This document shows, one piece after another, positions 17,813 to 25,531 of a stretch of DNA of 33,027 bases. The notes beneath the pieces were generated by a model that made no database searches, was not told the origin of the DNA, and saw nothing but the letters and a program-made list of their open reading frames with translations. How positions within the stretch are numbered: the stretch's first letter is position 1; every line of letters begins with the position of its first letter. This DNA comes from JANNGZ01 sp031404155 (GTDB lineage: Bacteria > Pseudomonadota > Gammaproteobacteria > Burkholderiales > Burkholderiaceae_C). A program made the translations under genes and the position numbers. The DNA is taken from NCBI GenBank assembly GCA_031404155.1, contig JANNGZ010000405.1, positions 1 through 33,027 on the forward strand, read 5' to 3'.

Positions 17813-19813
17813 CTACCCGCGCAGCAGCTTCTCTTCGGCCAGCGCCAGCGGCTCGGGCAGGCCCGAGAGCACCAGCGTGTCGCCGGCGGCGAGCACCAGC
17901 GTGTCGTCGTTGGCCGCGATCACCCGGCCCGAGGCGCGGCGCAGCGACACCACCTGCACCCCCACCGCATGCAAGGCCAGGGCGGCCAGGGATTGGCCCA
18001 GGCTCGCCGCCGCACTCGGCAGGCTCACGCTGAGCAGGCGCGCCTGGTTCAGCTCCTCCACGGTGTCGTCGTCGGCACCATGGAAGTAGCCGCGCAGCAG
18101 GCCGTAACGCGCGTCGCGGGCGTCGCGGGTGAGGCGGATCACGCGGCGCATCGGCACCCCCACCAGCGCGAGGGCGTGGCTGGCGAGCATCAAGGAGCCC
18201 TCGATCGCCTCGGGCACCACCTCGGTGGCGCCGGCGGCGCGCAGAAGCTCCAGGTCGCTGTCGTCGATGGTGCGCACCACCACCGGCACCTTGGGCGCGT
18301 GCTCCTGCGTGATGCGCAGGATCTTCAGCGCCGAGGCGGTGTCGTGGTAGGTCACCACCACCGCGCTGGCGCGCGCCAGGCCGGCGGCCATCAGGCTGCG
18401 CAGGCGCGCCGCGTCGCCGAAGACCACGCTCTGCCCCGCCGCCGCGGCCTGGCGCACCCGGTCCGGGTCGAGGTCCAGCGCCATGTACGGGAGGCGCTCC
18501 TGCTCCAGCAGGCGCGCCAGGTTCTGGCCGCTGCGGCCGTAGCCGGCGATGATCACGTGCGCTTCGTGGTGGATCGACTTCTTCGCGATGGTGGTCAGCT
18601 GTACCGACTGCAACATCCAGTCCGAGCTCGCCAGCCGCATCACGATGCGGTTGCTGTACATCACGATCAGCGGCGTGGCCAGCATCGACAACACCATGCT
18701 GGCCAGCACCGGGCTCTGCCATTTGGGGTCGATCAAATCGTTCTGCGCCCCCAGGGCCAGCAGCACGAAGCCGAACTCGCCGGCCTGCGCCAGGTACAGG
18801 CCGGTGCGCCAGGCCACACCCGCGCTGGCCCGGAACAGGTAGGCCAGGCCCGCGATCAGCGCCGCCTTGGCGACCACCGGCGCGGTGGTCAGCAGCAGCA
18901 CCAGAAACCATTGTTCGAGCACCGGGCGCCAGTCCAGCTTCATCCCGATGGTGATGAAAAACAGGCCGAGCAGCACGTCGTGGAAAGGCCGGATGTCGGT
19001 TTCGACCTGGTGTTTGTATTCGGTCTCGGCCACCAGCATGCCGGCCAGGAAGGCGCCGAGCGCGAGCGACAGGCCGGCCAGCTCGGTGAGCCAGGCCAGG
19101 CCGAGCGTCACCAGCAGCAGGTTGAGGACAAACAACTCTTCGCTCTTGCGTCGGGCCACCAGCGTGAGCCACCAGCGCATCACCCGCTGCCCGCCGACGA
19201 GCAGCAGCGTGAGCAAGGCGGCGGCCTTCAGCGACGCCAGCAGCAGCGCGATCACCATCGCTTCGGGCTCGGAATTCAGCGCCGGGATCAGCACCAGCAG
19301 CGGCACCACCGCCAGGTCCTGGAAGAGCAGGATGCCCATCACGCGGCGGCCATGTTCGGTCTCGAGTTCGAGCCGCTCGGCAAGCAGCTTGACCACGATC
19401 GCGGTGCTGGACATCGCGATCGCCGCGCCGAGCACCAGCGCGCCTTGCCAAGGCAACTCCCAGCGCGTGGCGGTGAACGAAAACAGGAACAGCAGCAGGA
19501 AGTGCCCGAGCAGCGCGCCCAGGATCGTCAGGCCCACCTGCGACAGCCCGAGCCCGAAGACCAAGGTGCGCATGCTCTTCAGGCGCGGCAGGTTGAACTC
19601 CAGCCCGATCACGAACATCAGGAACACGACGCCGAATTCGGCGAGGTATTTCACCGCGCTGGAGTCACGCGCCAGCGCCAGCGCGTTGGGCCCGATCAAC
19701 ACGCCGACGACCAGGTAGCCGAGCATCGGCGGCAGCTTCAAGGAGCGGCACGCGACCACGCCGAGCACCGCGGCAACCAGGTAGAGCAGCACCAGTTCGA
19801 GGGTCGAGGCCAT
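17813..19813 (-). CDS. KefB/KefC-type cation:proton antiporter (CPA2) with TrkA-N and TrkA-C
   Basis: A 666-residue CPA2 antiporter. The first 390 residues make about twelve membrane segments, including LGYLVVGVLIGPNALAL, FGVVFLMFVIGLEFNLPRLK, AIAMSSTAIVVKLLAERLEL and YLAQAGEFGFVLLALGAQ. A Rossmann TrkA-N domain follows at about 417 (HVIIAGYGRSGQNLARLLEQ) and a TrkA-C domain at about 575-660. This is the architecture of glutathione-gated K+ efflux systems (KefB/KefC); the ion is inferred. ATG 19813 (MASTLELVLLYLVAAVLG) is preferred over an in-frame start at 19948 whose residues are not membrane-like and would overlap the kdsD start. Divergent from kdsD by 119 bases. Confidence 0.93.
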   Translation of the reverse strand: MASTLELVLLYLVAAVLGVVACRSLKLPPMLGYLVVGVLIGPNALALARDSSAVKYLAEFGVVFLMFVIGLEFNLPRLKSMRTLVFGLGLSQVGLTILGALLGHFLLLFLFSFTATRWELPWQGALVLGAAIAMSSTAIVVKLLAERLELETEHGRRVMGILLFQDLAVVPLLVLIPALNSEPEAMVIALLLASLKAAALLTLLLVGGQRVMRWWLTLVARRKSEELFVLNLLLVTLGLAWLTELAGLSLALGAFLAGMLVAETEYKHQVETDIRPFHDVLLGLFFITIGMKLDWRPVLEQWFLVLLLTTAPVVAKAALIAGLAYLFRASAGVAWRTGLYLAQAGEFGFVLLALGAQNDLIDPKWQSPVLASMVLSMLATPLIVMYSNRIVMRLASSDWMLQSVQLTTIAKKSIHHEAHVIIAGYGRSGQNLARLLEQERLPYMALDLDPDRVRQAAAAGQSVVFGDAARLRSLMAAGLARASAVVVTYHDTASALKILRITQEHAPKVPVVVRTIDDSDLELLRAAGATEVVPEAIEGSLMLASHALALVGVPMRRVIRLTRDARDARYGLLRGYFHGADDDTVEELNQARLLSVSLPSAAASLGQSLAALALHAVGVQVVSLRRASGRVIAANDDTLVLAAGDTLVLSGLPEPLALAEEKLLRG

Positions 19814-19900
19814 GATCGGCGGTCGTCGGCGGTCGTCGGCTTGGCCAGCGGCGCGGCAGCGCTCCAGCGGCGTGTGCGCGTCGCGAGCCCGGCGGGCTCC

Positions 19901-19906
19901 TAGAAT
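19901..19906 (+). promoter_or_regulatory. Possible -10 element of kdsD
   Basis: TAGAAT stands 26 bases before the kdsD GTG in the divergent spacer. It resembles the -10 boxes common in this order, but no convincing -35 is visible 16-18 bases upstream, so the call is tentative. Confidence 0.3.
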
Positions 19907-19932
19907 CCCCGATCCTATCCCGGCGCCCACAA

Positions 19933-20928
19933 GTGACAGCCCAGACACCTCGAGCCTTCGACGCCGCGCAAGCGCTGCGGCTGGCGCAGCAGACGCTGGA
20001 CATCGAAGCGCGCGCGATCGAAGGCCTGAAGGCGCGCCTGGATGAAGGCTTCGCGAGAGCCGTCGAGGCCATGTTGCGCAGCCGCGGGCGCGTGGTGGTG
20101 ATGGGCATGGGCAAGAGCGGGCATGTCGGGCGCAAGATCGCCGCCACGCTCGCCTCCACCGGCACGCCGGCCCTGTTTGTGCACCCGGCCGAGGCCAGCC
20201 ACGGCGACCTGGGCATGGTGACCCCCGCCGACGTGGTGCTCGCGATTTCCAACTCCGGCGAAAGCGACGAGCTCAACGTGATCCTGCCGGTGCTCAAGCG
20301 CCTCGGGGTCACGCTGGTGGCGATGACCGGACACGACGACTCCTCGCTGGCCCGGCACGCGTCGATCGTGCTCTCCAGCGCCGTCGAGCTGGAGGCCTGC
20401 CCGCTCAACCTGGCACCCACCGCCAGCACCACCGCGCAGATGGCCCTCGGCGACGCGCTCGCGGTGGCGCTGCTCGACGCCCGCGGTTTCCGCGAAGAAG
20501 ACTTCGCGCGCTCGCACCCCGGCGGCGCGCTCGGGCGCAAGCTGCTGATGCATGTGCACGACCTGATGCGCAGCGGCGATGAGCTGCCGCAGGTGGGGCC
20601 GGACACCTCGTTCAACGAGTTGTTGCGCGAAATGACCGGCAAGGGCCTGGGCTTCAGCGCCATCGTCGATGCCGACGCGCGGGTGCTCGGCATCTTCACC
20701 GACGGCGACCTGCGCCGCCTGATCGAGCGCGGCGCCGACCTGCGTGCGCTGAGTGCGCGCGATGTGATGCACCCGCGGCCCAAGCAGGTGGCCGCCAACG
20801 CCCTGGCGGTCGAGGCCGCCGAGGTGATGGAGCGCCAGCGGGTCACCAGCGTGCTGGTGGTCGATGACGACGGCCGCCTGGTCGGCGCGATCAACAGCAA
20901 CGACCTGATGCGCGCGAAGGTCATCTGA
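19933..20928 (+). CDS. kdsD: Arabinose-5-phosphate isomerase KdsD (SIS plus two CBS)
   Basis: A 331-residue protein with an SIS sugar-isomerase domain (about 38-190: VVVMGMGKSGHVGRKIAATL, FVHPAEASHGDLGMV, ISNSGESDEL, SHPGGALGRKLL) and two CBS domains (about 205-331: SAIVDADARVLGIFTDGDLR and SVLVVDDDGRLVGAINSNDL). It converts ribulose 5-phosphate to arabinose 5-phosphate, the first step to Kdo of lipopolysaccharide. The GTG at 19933 is the first start after the divergent spacer. The stop overlaps the kdsC start by one base (TGATG), so the two are translationally coupled and form one operon. Confidence 0.96.
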   Translation: MTAQTPRAFDAAQALRLAQQTLDIEARAIEGLKARLDEGFARAVEAMLRSRGRVVVMGMGKSGHVGRKIAATLASTGTPALFVHPAEASHGDLGMVTPADVVLAISNSGESDELNVILPVLKRLGVTLVAMTGHDDSSLARHASIVLSSAVELEACPLNLAPTASTTAQMALGDALAVALLDARGFREEDFARSHPGGALGRKLLMHVHDLMRSGDELPQVGPDTSFNELLREMTGKGLGFSAIVDADARVLGIFTDGDLRRLIERGADLRALSARDVMHPRPKQVAANALAVEAAEVMERQRVTSVLVVDDDGRLVGAINSNDLMRAKVI

Positions 20929-21521
20929 TGGCCGCACCGCGTGAACCCCGGCGGCCGTCGTTGCGCTTCGCACCCGAGATGCTGGTCAAGGCGCAGGGCC
21001 CGTCAGGTCGCATCCGCCTGGCCCTCTTCGATGTCGACGGTGTGCTCACCGACGGGCGCCTGTACATCGGCGCAGCGGGCGAGTCGTTCAAGGCCTTCCA
21101 TACGCTCGACGGCATGGGCCTGAAGCTGCTGCGCGCGGGCGGCATCGAGCCGGTGATCATCACGGGACGCGACTCGCCCGCGGTGCGTTTTCGTGTCGCC
21201 GAACTCGGTCTTGTGCACGCGCACTACGGGGTGCAGGACAAACTCGCGGTCGCCGAGCAGGTGCTCACGCAACACGGGCAAGACTGGGCCGCAACCGCCG
21301 CGATCGGCGACGACTGGCCCGACCTGCCCCTGTTGCTGCGCGCGGGCTTCGCCTGTGCGCCGGGAGAGGCGCATGCCGAGGTGCGCGCGGTGGCGCATCA
21401 CATCACCGCGGCGGCGGCGGGTGAAGGCGCAGCGCGCGAGTTCTGCGACCTGCTGCTGATGGCCAGCGGGCGTTATGTCGACGCCTACGAGGCGCATGCC
21501 AACGCGCCTCTCGGCCGCTGA
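20928..21521 (+). CDS. kdsC: Kdo-8-phosphate phosphatase KdsC
   Basis: A 197-residue HAD-superfamily C0-type phosphatase. Motif I is LALFDVDGVLTDGRL (D35 nucleophile, D37 acid/base), motif II IITGRDS (about 82), motif III the Lys in KLAVAEQVL, and motif IV GDDWPDLPLL (about 127). The protein removes phosphate from Kdo-8-phosphate to give free Kdo for CMP-Kdo formation. It starts at ATG 20928 inside the kdsD stop codon. Placement between kdsD and lptC makes the function assignment firm. The first 25 residues are a basic extension before the HAD core. Confidence 0.95.
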   Translation: MAAPREPRRPSLRFAPEMLVKAQGPSGRIRLALFDVDGVLTDGRLYIGAAGESFKAFHTLDGMGLKLLRAGGIEPVIITGRDSPAVRFRVAELGLVHAHYGVQDKLAVAEQVLTQHGQDWAATAAIGDDWPDLPLLLRAGFACAPGEAHAEVRAVAHHITAAAAGEGAAREFCDLLLMASGRYVDAYEAHANAPLGR

Positions 21522-21540
21522 GGGCGGGCTGAAGTCGCGC

Positions 21541-22221
21541 ATGAAGCTGCCTGAGCTGCCCGAGCTGCCCGACCTGCCCACGCTGGAGTCGGCGCCGCGT
21601 GATCGCCGCGCGACGGCCCTGCCCTGGCATTGGCGGCTGCGCGCCGCGCTGTCGTCGTACCTGCCGCTGCTGCTGATGGCGATGCTGGCCCTGGCCACCT
21701 GGTGGCTGGTGAAAAACACGCCGCTGCCCACCGCGCCGCGTGAAGCCGCGGCCCTGCGCCATGAGGCCGACTACACGCTGGAGCGCTTCACCCTGCGACG
21801 CTATGGCGCCGACGGCCGCCTGAGCGTGCAGATCGTCGGCGACCTGCTGCGCCACTACCCCGACACTGACACGCTGGAGATCGACGCGGTGAACATCCGC
21901 GCGCTTGGCGCCGACGGCAGCGTGACCCTGGCCACCGCGCGCCGGGCGCTCGCCAACGGCGACGCGACCGAGGTGCAGTTGCTCGGCGGCGCACAAATCA
22001 GCCGGCCCGCCGACGCACGTGGGCCGTCGCTGGAGTTCAAGGGCGAGTTCCTGCACGCCTTCCTGGCCACCGAGCGGGTGCGCTCGCACCTGCCGGTGCA
22101 ACTGCGTTGGGGTGCGAACGAGCTGCGCGCCGGCGGCTTCGAGTACGACCACTTGTCGCGCGTGGCCAAGCTCGAGGGTCCGATGCGCTCGCGACTGGAG
22201 CCGGCACGTGCCCGGCGCTGA
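21541..22221 (+). CDS. lptC: LPS export protein LptC
   Basis: A 226-residue LptC from ATG 21541 (MKLPELPELPDLPTLESAPR). A single membrane helix (YLPLLLMAMLALATWWLV, about 40-57) is followed by the periplasmic beta-jellyroll: LRHEADYTLERFTLRRYGAD, GDLLRHYPDTDTLEIDAVNI and FKGEFLHAFLATERVRSHLP. LptC joins the LptB2FG transporter to the LptA bridge. An in-frame ATG at 21496 would overlap kdsC by 26 bases and is an alternative. Nineteen bases after kdsC, so part of the same operon. lptA and lptB are not found downstream in this window. Confidence 0.9.
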   Translation: MKLPELPELPDLPTLESAPRDRRATALPWHWRLRAALSSYLPLLLMAMLALATWWLVKNTPLPTAPREAAALRHEADYTLERFTLRRYGADGRLSVQIVGDLLRHYPDTDTLEIDAVNIRALGADGSVTLATARRALANGDATEVQLLGGAQISRPADARGPSLEFKGEFLHAFLATERVRSHLPVQLRWGANELRAGGFEYDHLSRVAKLEGPMRSRLEPARARR

Positions 22222-22299
22222 AGCTTTGCCGTCGCGGCGCCGGCACGCTGTGGTTCAGCGCCAGTCGAGCGCCGGCAGCAGCCTGGCCCCAACCCTTGA

Positions 22300-23115
22300 A
22301 TGCACAACCCGATGAGCGCACCCCTGGTGTTCATCACCGGCGCCTCCAGTGGCATTGGCCAGGCGCTCGCTGCGCGTTTCCAGGCCGCGGGCTGGCGGCT
22401 GGCTCTGGTGGCGCGGCGCACCGCCGAAGTGCAGGCCTGGGCCGACACACGGGCCTTGAGCGCCGAGCGCTATCGCATCTACGCCGCCGACGTGCGCGAC
22501 CCGGCGTCGATCACCAGCGCAGGCCGCGAGTGCGTCGCGCGCCAGGGCTTGCCGGATGTGGTGATCGCCAACGCCGGCATCAGCCAGGGCATCGACACCG
22601 CCGAGTTCGAGGACCTCGAAGTCCTGCGCACCACGTTCGAGACCAACAACCTCGGGCTCGCCGCCACCTTCCAGCCCTTCGTGGCCGGCATGCGCGAGCG
22701 GCGTTCCGGCGTCCTGGTGGGCATCGCCAGCGTCGCCGGCATCCGCGGCCTGCCCGGCCATGGCGCCTACTGCGCCAGCAAGGCCGCGGTGATCAGCTAT
22801 TGCGAAAGCCTGCGCGGCGAATGCCGGCCCTTCGGGGTCAAGGTGGTGACCATCGGGCCCGGCTACATCGACACCCCGCTCACACGCGCGAACCCCTACC
22901 CGATGCCCTTCCTGATGAAGGCCGAGGCCTTCGCCGAGCGCGCCTTTCGCGCGATCGAAGCGGGCACCAGCTACCTCGTGATTCCATGGCAGATGGGGGT
23001 AGTCGCGAAGCTGCTGCGGGTCTTGCCCAACGCCCTCTTCGACCGCCTGCTCGCCGGGCGTGCGCGCAAACCGCGCACGCCGCGCAACGGCGCCGGTGGT
23101 GGAGCCGCCGGCTGA
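22300..23115 (+). CDS. Short-chain dehydrogenase/reductase
   Basis: A 271-residue classical SDR. The cofactor-binding motif TGASSGIG is at 13-20, NAG at 91-93, and the catalytic S144, Y157 and K161 are all in place (GIASVAG and YCASKAAV). R39-R40 after the second strand favours NADP(H). Substrate unknown. ATG 22300 is used, with ATG 22312 as an alternative; neither has a clear ribosome binding site. The last 20 residues are basic and glycine-rich. It lies 78 bases behind lptC on the same strand and may be co-transcribed with the lipopolysaccharide genes, although an involvement in that pathway is not shown. Confidence 0.9.
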   Translation: MHNPMSAPLVFITGASSGIGQALAARFQAAGWRLALVARRTAEVQAWADTRALSAERYRIYAADVRDPASITSAGRECVARQGLPDVVIANAGISQGIDTAEFEDLEVLRTTFETNNLGLAATFQPFVAGMRERRSGVLVGIASVAGIRGLPGHGAYCASKAAVISYCESLRGECRPFGVKVVTIGPGYIDTPLTRANPYPMPFLMKAEAFAERAFRAIEAGTSYLVIPWQMGVVAKLLRVLPNALFDRLLAGRARKPRTPRNGAGGGAAG

Positions 23116-23282
23116 CTCACCTGACCTTGGCAGCGCCTGGCGTGCCAGCTGCCGGCCATTCTCGGACCAGGCGGAGGTTCACCCGTAGGCGGCCCGGAAT
23201 GCAAAAGGCGCCGGTGTCGCCACCCGCGCCTTGTCTGGTGATCGGTGCCGGCAGCATGCCAGCACCGAACCTGGGCTGGATC

Positions 23283-23801
23283 TCAGTAGCCGCCCTGGCT
23301 GCCGCCGCGGCCACCGCCATAGCCGCCCCCACTACCACCGCTGCGGCCACCACCACCGCCGCCGCCGTAGGGGCTGCGACCACCGCCACCGCCGCCGCCG
23401 TAGCCGCCGCCGCCACCACCGGCGCCGCCGCTACCGTAGCCGCCGCGGCCACCACCGCCACCACCACCGTAGCCGCCACCACCACCGCCACCGCCGGTGC
23501 CACCACCGCCGCCGTAGCGGCCGCCACCACCGCCGAAGCCGCCCGGACGCTCTTCGCGCGGGCGGGCCTCGTTGACGACGATGGCGCGGCCCTCGAGGGC
23601 CTGGCCGTTCATGCCGTTGATCGCGGCTTGCGCCTCCGCGTCAGAGCCCATCTCGACGAAGCCGAAGCCCTTCGAGCGGCCAGTTTCGCGGTCCATCATG
23701 ACCTTGGCCGAAGTGACGGTACCAAATTGTCCGAATGCCTCTTGAAGCGATTCGTCACGCACGCTGTAGGCCAGATTGCCTACGTACAGCTTGTTTCCCA
23801 T
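23283..23801 (-). CDS. Glycine-rich RRM RNA-binding protein
   Basis: A 172-residue protein of two parts. Residues 3-80 are an RNA recognition motif with RNP2 LYVGNL (5-10) and RNP1 KGFGFVEM (44-51), including the aromatic residues used to stack on RNA. Residues 87-172 are almost purely Gly with scattered Tyr, Arg and Ser, like plant and cyanobacterial glycine-rich RNA-binding proteins. Such bacterial proteins are usually cold-responsive RNA chaperones; the role here is inferred. ATG 23801 has AAGGG about 9 bases upstream. A convincing promoter lies at 23895-23923, giving an 85-90 base leader. Convergent with the SDR gene. The Gly tail DNA is a repetitive tract prone to length change. Confidence 0.93.
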   Translation of the reverse strand: MGNKLYVGNLAYSVRDESLQEAFGQFGTVTSAKVMMDRETGRSKGFGFVEMGSDAEAQAAINGMNGQALEGRAIVVNEARPREERPGGFGGGGGRYGGGGGTGGGGGGGGYGGGGGGGRGGYGSGGAGGGGGGYGGGGGGGRSPYGGGGGGGRSGGSGGGYGGGRGGSQGGY

Positions 23802-23894
23802 GGGGAAGCCCTTTCAGTCACTGAACACCATGTGGAGCTTCAACCCGTCGTGAACCATTCAAGCGAAGGCGCCGCATCCAGACACAGGCGAACG

Positions 23895-23923
23895 ATTATC
23901 CAGAAGAGTCAAGGCTTGGGCAA
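23895..23923 (-). promoter_or_regulatory. Sigma-70 promoter of the RRM gene
   Basis: On the minus strand TTGCCC (23923-23918), a 17-base spacer and GATAAT (23900-23895) form a good vegetative promoter. The leader of about 87 bases before the start codon is long enough to fold, as in cold-responsive mRNAs; that regulation is inferred. Confidence 0.6.
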
Positions 23924-24022
23924 AGTTCCGGCAACAAATGTTGTTTTGAAGACGCCCGGAGTAACCCGGGGTCGATATCATCCCGCCGCCGCGGCCACCC
24001 GCCGCGGTCAGCCCCACACCGC

Positions 24023-24820
24023 GTGCCCACGATCCCATCGAAGGCCCCGCCGCGAATCGCGAGCTTGGTGCCCAGCCTCACCGAACTCGCCTTCGCACTC
24101 GGCTTGGCGCCCCACGTGGTGGCACGAACCGGTTTTTGCATCCATCCCGCGGAGGGCGTTGGTGCGGTGCCCAAGGTCGGTGGCACCAAGGATGTGAACC
24201 TGGCCAAGCTGCGCCGGCTGGCGCCGACCCATGTGCTGGTCAACGTCGACGAGAACCGGCTCGACACGGTGAACGCGTTGCGCGAATTTGTACCCCATGT
24301 GCTGGTGACGCACCCCTGCACGCCCGAGGACAACCTGGTGTTGATCGATCAGATGCAGAGCGCCTTCGGCGACTTGGCGCCGGTACCCGAACGCGCCCGC
24401 AGCCTGCGCCGCGATGTCGAGCGGGCGCTGCGCGCCACGCAGCCTGCCGGCCGCCGGGCGCGGCGTGTGCTCTACCTGATCTGGCGCGAGCCGTGGATGG
24501 CGGTGGCGCGCGACACCTACATCGCGCAGATGCTGGCGCGGGTGAACTGGCTCACCCAGCCCGAGGTGCACGGCGGACCGAGCGGCGCGGCGCGCTACCC
24601 GGTGCTGCGCGGCGACGAGCCCTGGCTCGCCGATGTCGAGATGGTGCTCCTGTCCAGCGAGCCCTATCGCTTCGACAGCAGCCACCTGGGCCTGGCGCGC
24701 GCCCTCTGCCCGAACGCGCAGGCCTTGTGTGTCGACGGCGAAAGCCTGAGCTGGTACGGCCCGCGCGCCGTGGCCGGGTTGTCTCTGCTGCGCAAGTTGG
24801 CCGCCGCGCCGCGGCGCTGA
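24023..24820 (+). CDS. BtuF-like helical-backbone metal/cobalamin receptor, no signal peptide
   Basis: A 265-residue protein of the class III periplasmic-binding-protein fold: RIASLVPSLTELAFALGLAP opens the fold, then VVARTGFCIHPAEGV, VPKVGGTKDVNLAKLRRLAP and THVLVNVDENRLDTV, and later RRVLYLIWREPWMAVARDTY. This matches the BtuF/TroA-like cobalamin or iron-chelate receptors. It begins with GTG 24023 almost directly on the first strand, so it lacks a signal peptide or lipobox; a location in the cytoplasm is implied, which sets it apart from transport receptors. There are no BtuC/BtuD genes beside it. Ligand unproven. The MarC gene follows after 24 bases. Confidence 0.82.
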   Translation: MPTIPSKAPPRIASLVPSLTELAFALGLAPHVVARTGFCIHPAEGVGAVPKVGGTKDVNLAKLRRLAPTHVLVNVDENRLDTVNALREFVPHVLVTHPCTPEDNLVLIDQMQSAFGDLAPVPERARSLRRDVERALRATQPAGRRARRVLYLIWREPWMAVARDTYIAQMLARVNWLTQPEVHGGPSGAARYPVLRGDEPWLADVEMVLLSSEPYRFDSSHLGLARALCPNAQALCVDGESLSWYGPRAVAGLSLLRKLAAAPRR

Positions 24821-24844
24821 GGGCGGGCGTTTAAGCTCGCCGCC

Positions 24845-25486
24845 ATGGACCTGCTCAAGCCGCTGATCGCGCTGCTCGCGATCGTCAACCCGATCGGGGT
24901 CATCCCCTTCTTCATCGCCTTCACCCAGAACCTGTCGAGTGCGCAGCGCCGGCACACGATCGCGGTGAGTTCGTTCTCGGCCTTTGCGGTGATTGCGGTG
25001 AGCGCCGTGGCGGGCATCAAGATCATCGAATTCTTCGGCATCAGCATCGCGTCCTTCCAGGTCGGCGGCGGCACCTTGCTGCTGATCAGCGCCTTGCAGA
25101 TGCTCAATGCGCAGCCGGCGCAGGGCAAGCCGAGCGACGTCGCCGACGGCGAAGAAAAGGCCGACGCGGGCGCCAGCATCGCGGTGGTGCCGCTGACGAT
25201 CCCGCTGCTCACCGGGCCGGCCACGATCTCGACGATGGTGATCTACGCCGAGAAGACGCGCCACCTCTGGGAACACGCGGTGCTGGTCGGCTACGGCGTG
25301 GTGATCGGCCTGGCCACCTTTGTCGTGTTTTCCGCGTCGGGGCGCATTGCCCAGGTGCTCGGCCGCACCGGCATCAACGTGATGACGCGGCTGATGGGCC
25401 TGATCCTCGCCGCGATGGCGGTGGAGCTGCTGGCCGATGGCCTGGTGAAACTGTTTCCGGTGCTCGCCAGCCACCTTGCACGTTGA
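24845..25486 (+). CDS. MarC family integral membrane protein
   Basis: A 213-residue protein with about six membrane helices, opening with LLKPLIALLAIVNPIGVIPF, the N-P-I-G signature of the MarC/YchE (UPF0056) family. It continues with FQVGGGTLLLISALQMLNAQ, a short charged loop (about 96-112), and the second-half repeat VVPLTIPLLTGPATISTMVI with T-G-P-A. The family has no established transport substrate; an early link to multiple antibiotic resistance was not upheld. ATG 24845 begins at the first helix. It may share a transcript with the upstream BtuF-like gene. Confidence 0.93.
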   Translation: MDLLKPLIALLAIVNPIGVIPFFIAFTQNLSSAQRRHTIAVSSFSAFAVIAVSAVAGIKIIEFFGISIASFQVGGGTLLLISALQMLNAQPAQGKPSDVADGEEKADAGASIAVVPLTIPLLTGPATISTMVIYAEKTRHLWEHAVLVGYGVVIGLATFVVFSASGRIAQVLGRTGINVMTRLMGLILAAMAVELLADGLVKLFPVLASHLAR

Positions 25487-25531
25487 CCGCCCGGGCGCGC
25501 GCCCGGCACAGGCGTGCGTAGACTTCGCGCG

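Noticed and set aside
17357..19903. An 848-codon plus-strand frame across the end of mnmE and the antiporter gene
   Set aside because: Its Gln/His/Arg-rich sequence is the complement of a membrane protein gene; it has no start context or domain.
19665..20973. Two long minus-strand frames (about 350-420 codons) antisense to kdsD
   Set aside because: kdsD on the plus strand has full SIS and CBS motifs. The minus frames are Arg/Ser-rich or His/Gln-rich reflections of GC-rich codons with no domain signal.
23117..23530. Ala/Val/Thr repeat proteins in plus and minus frames over the Gly-rich tract
   Set aside because: They are alternative readings of the GGC/CCG repeat that encodes the glycine tail of the RRM protein.
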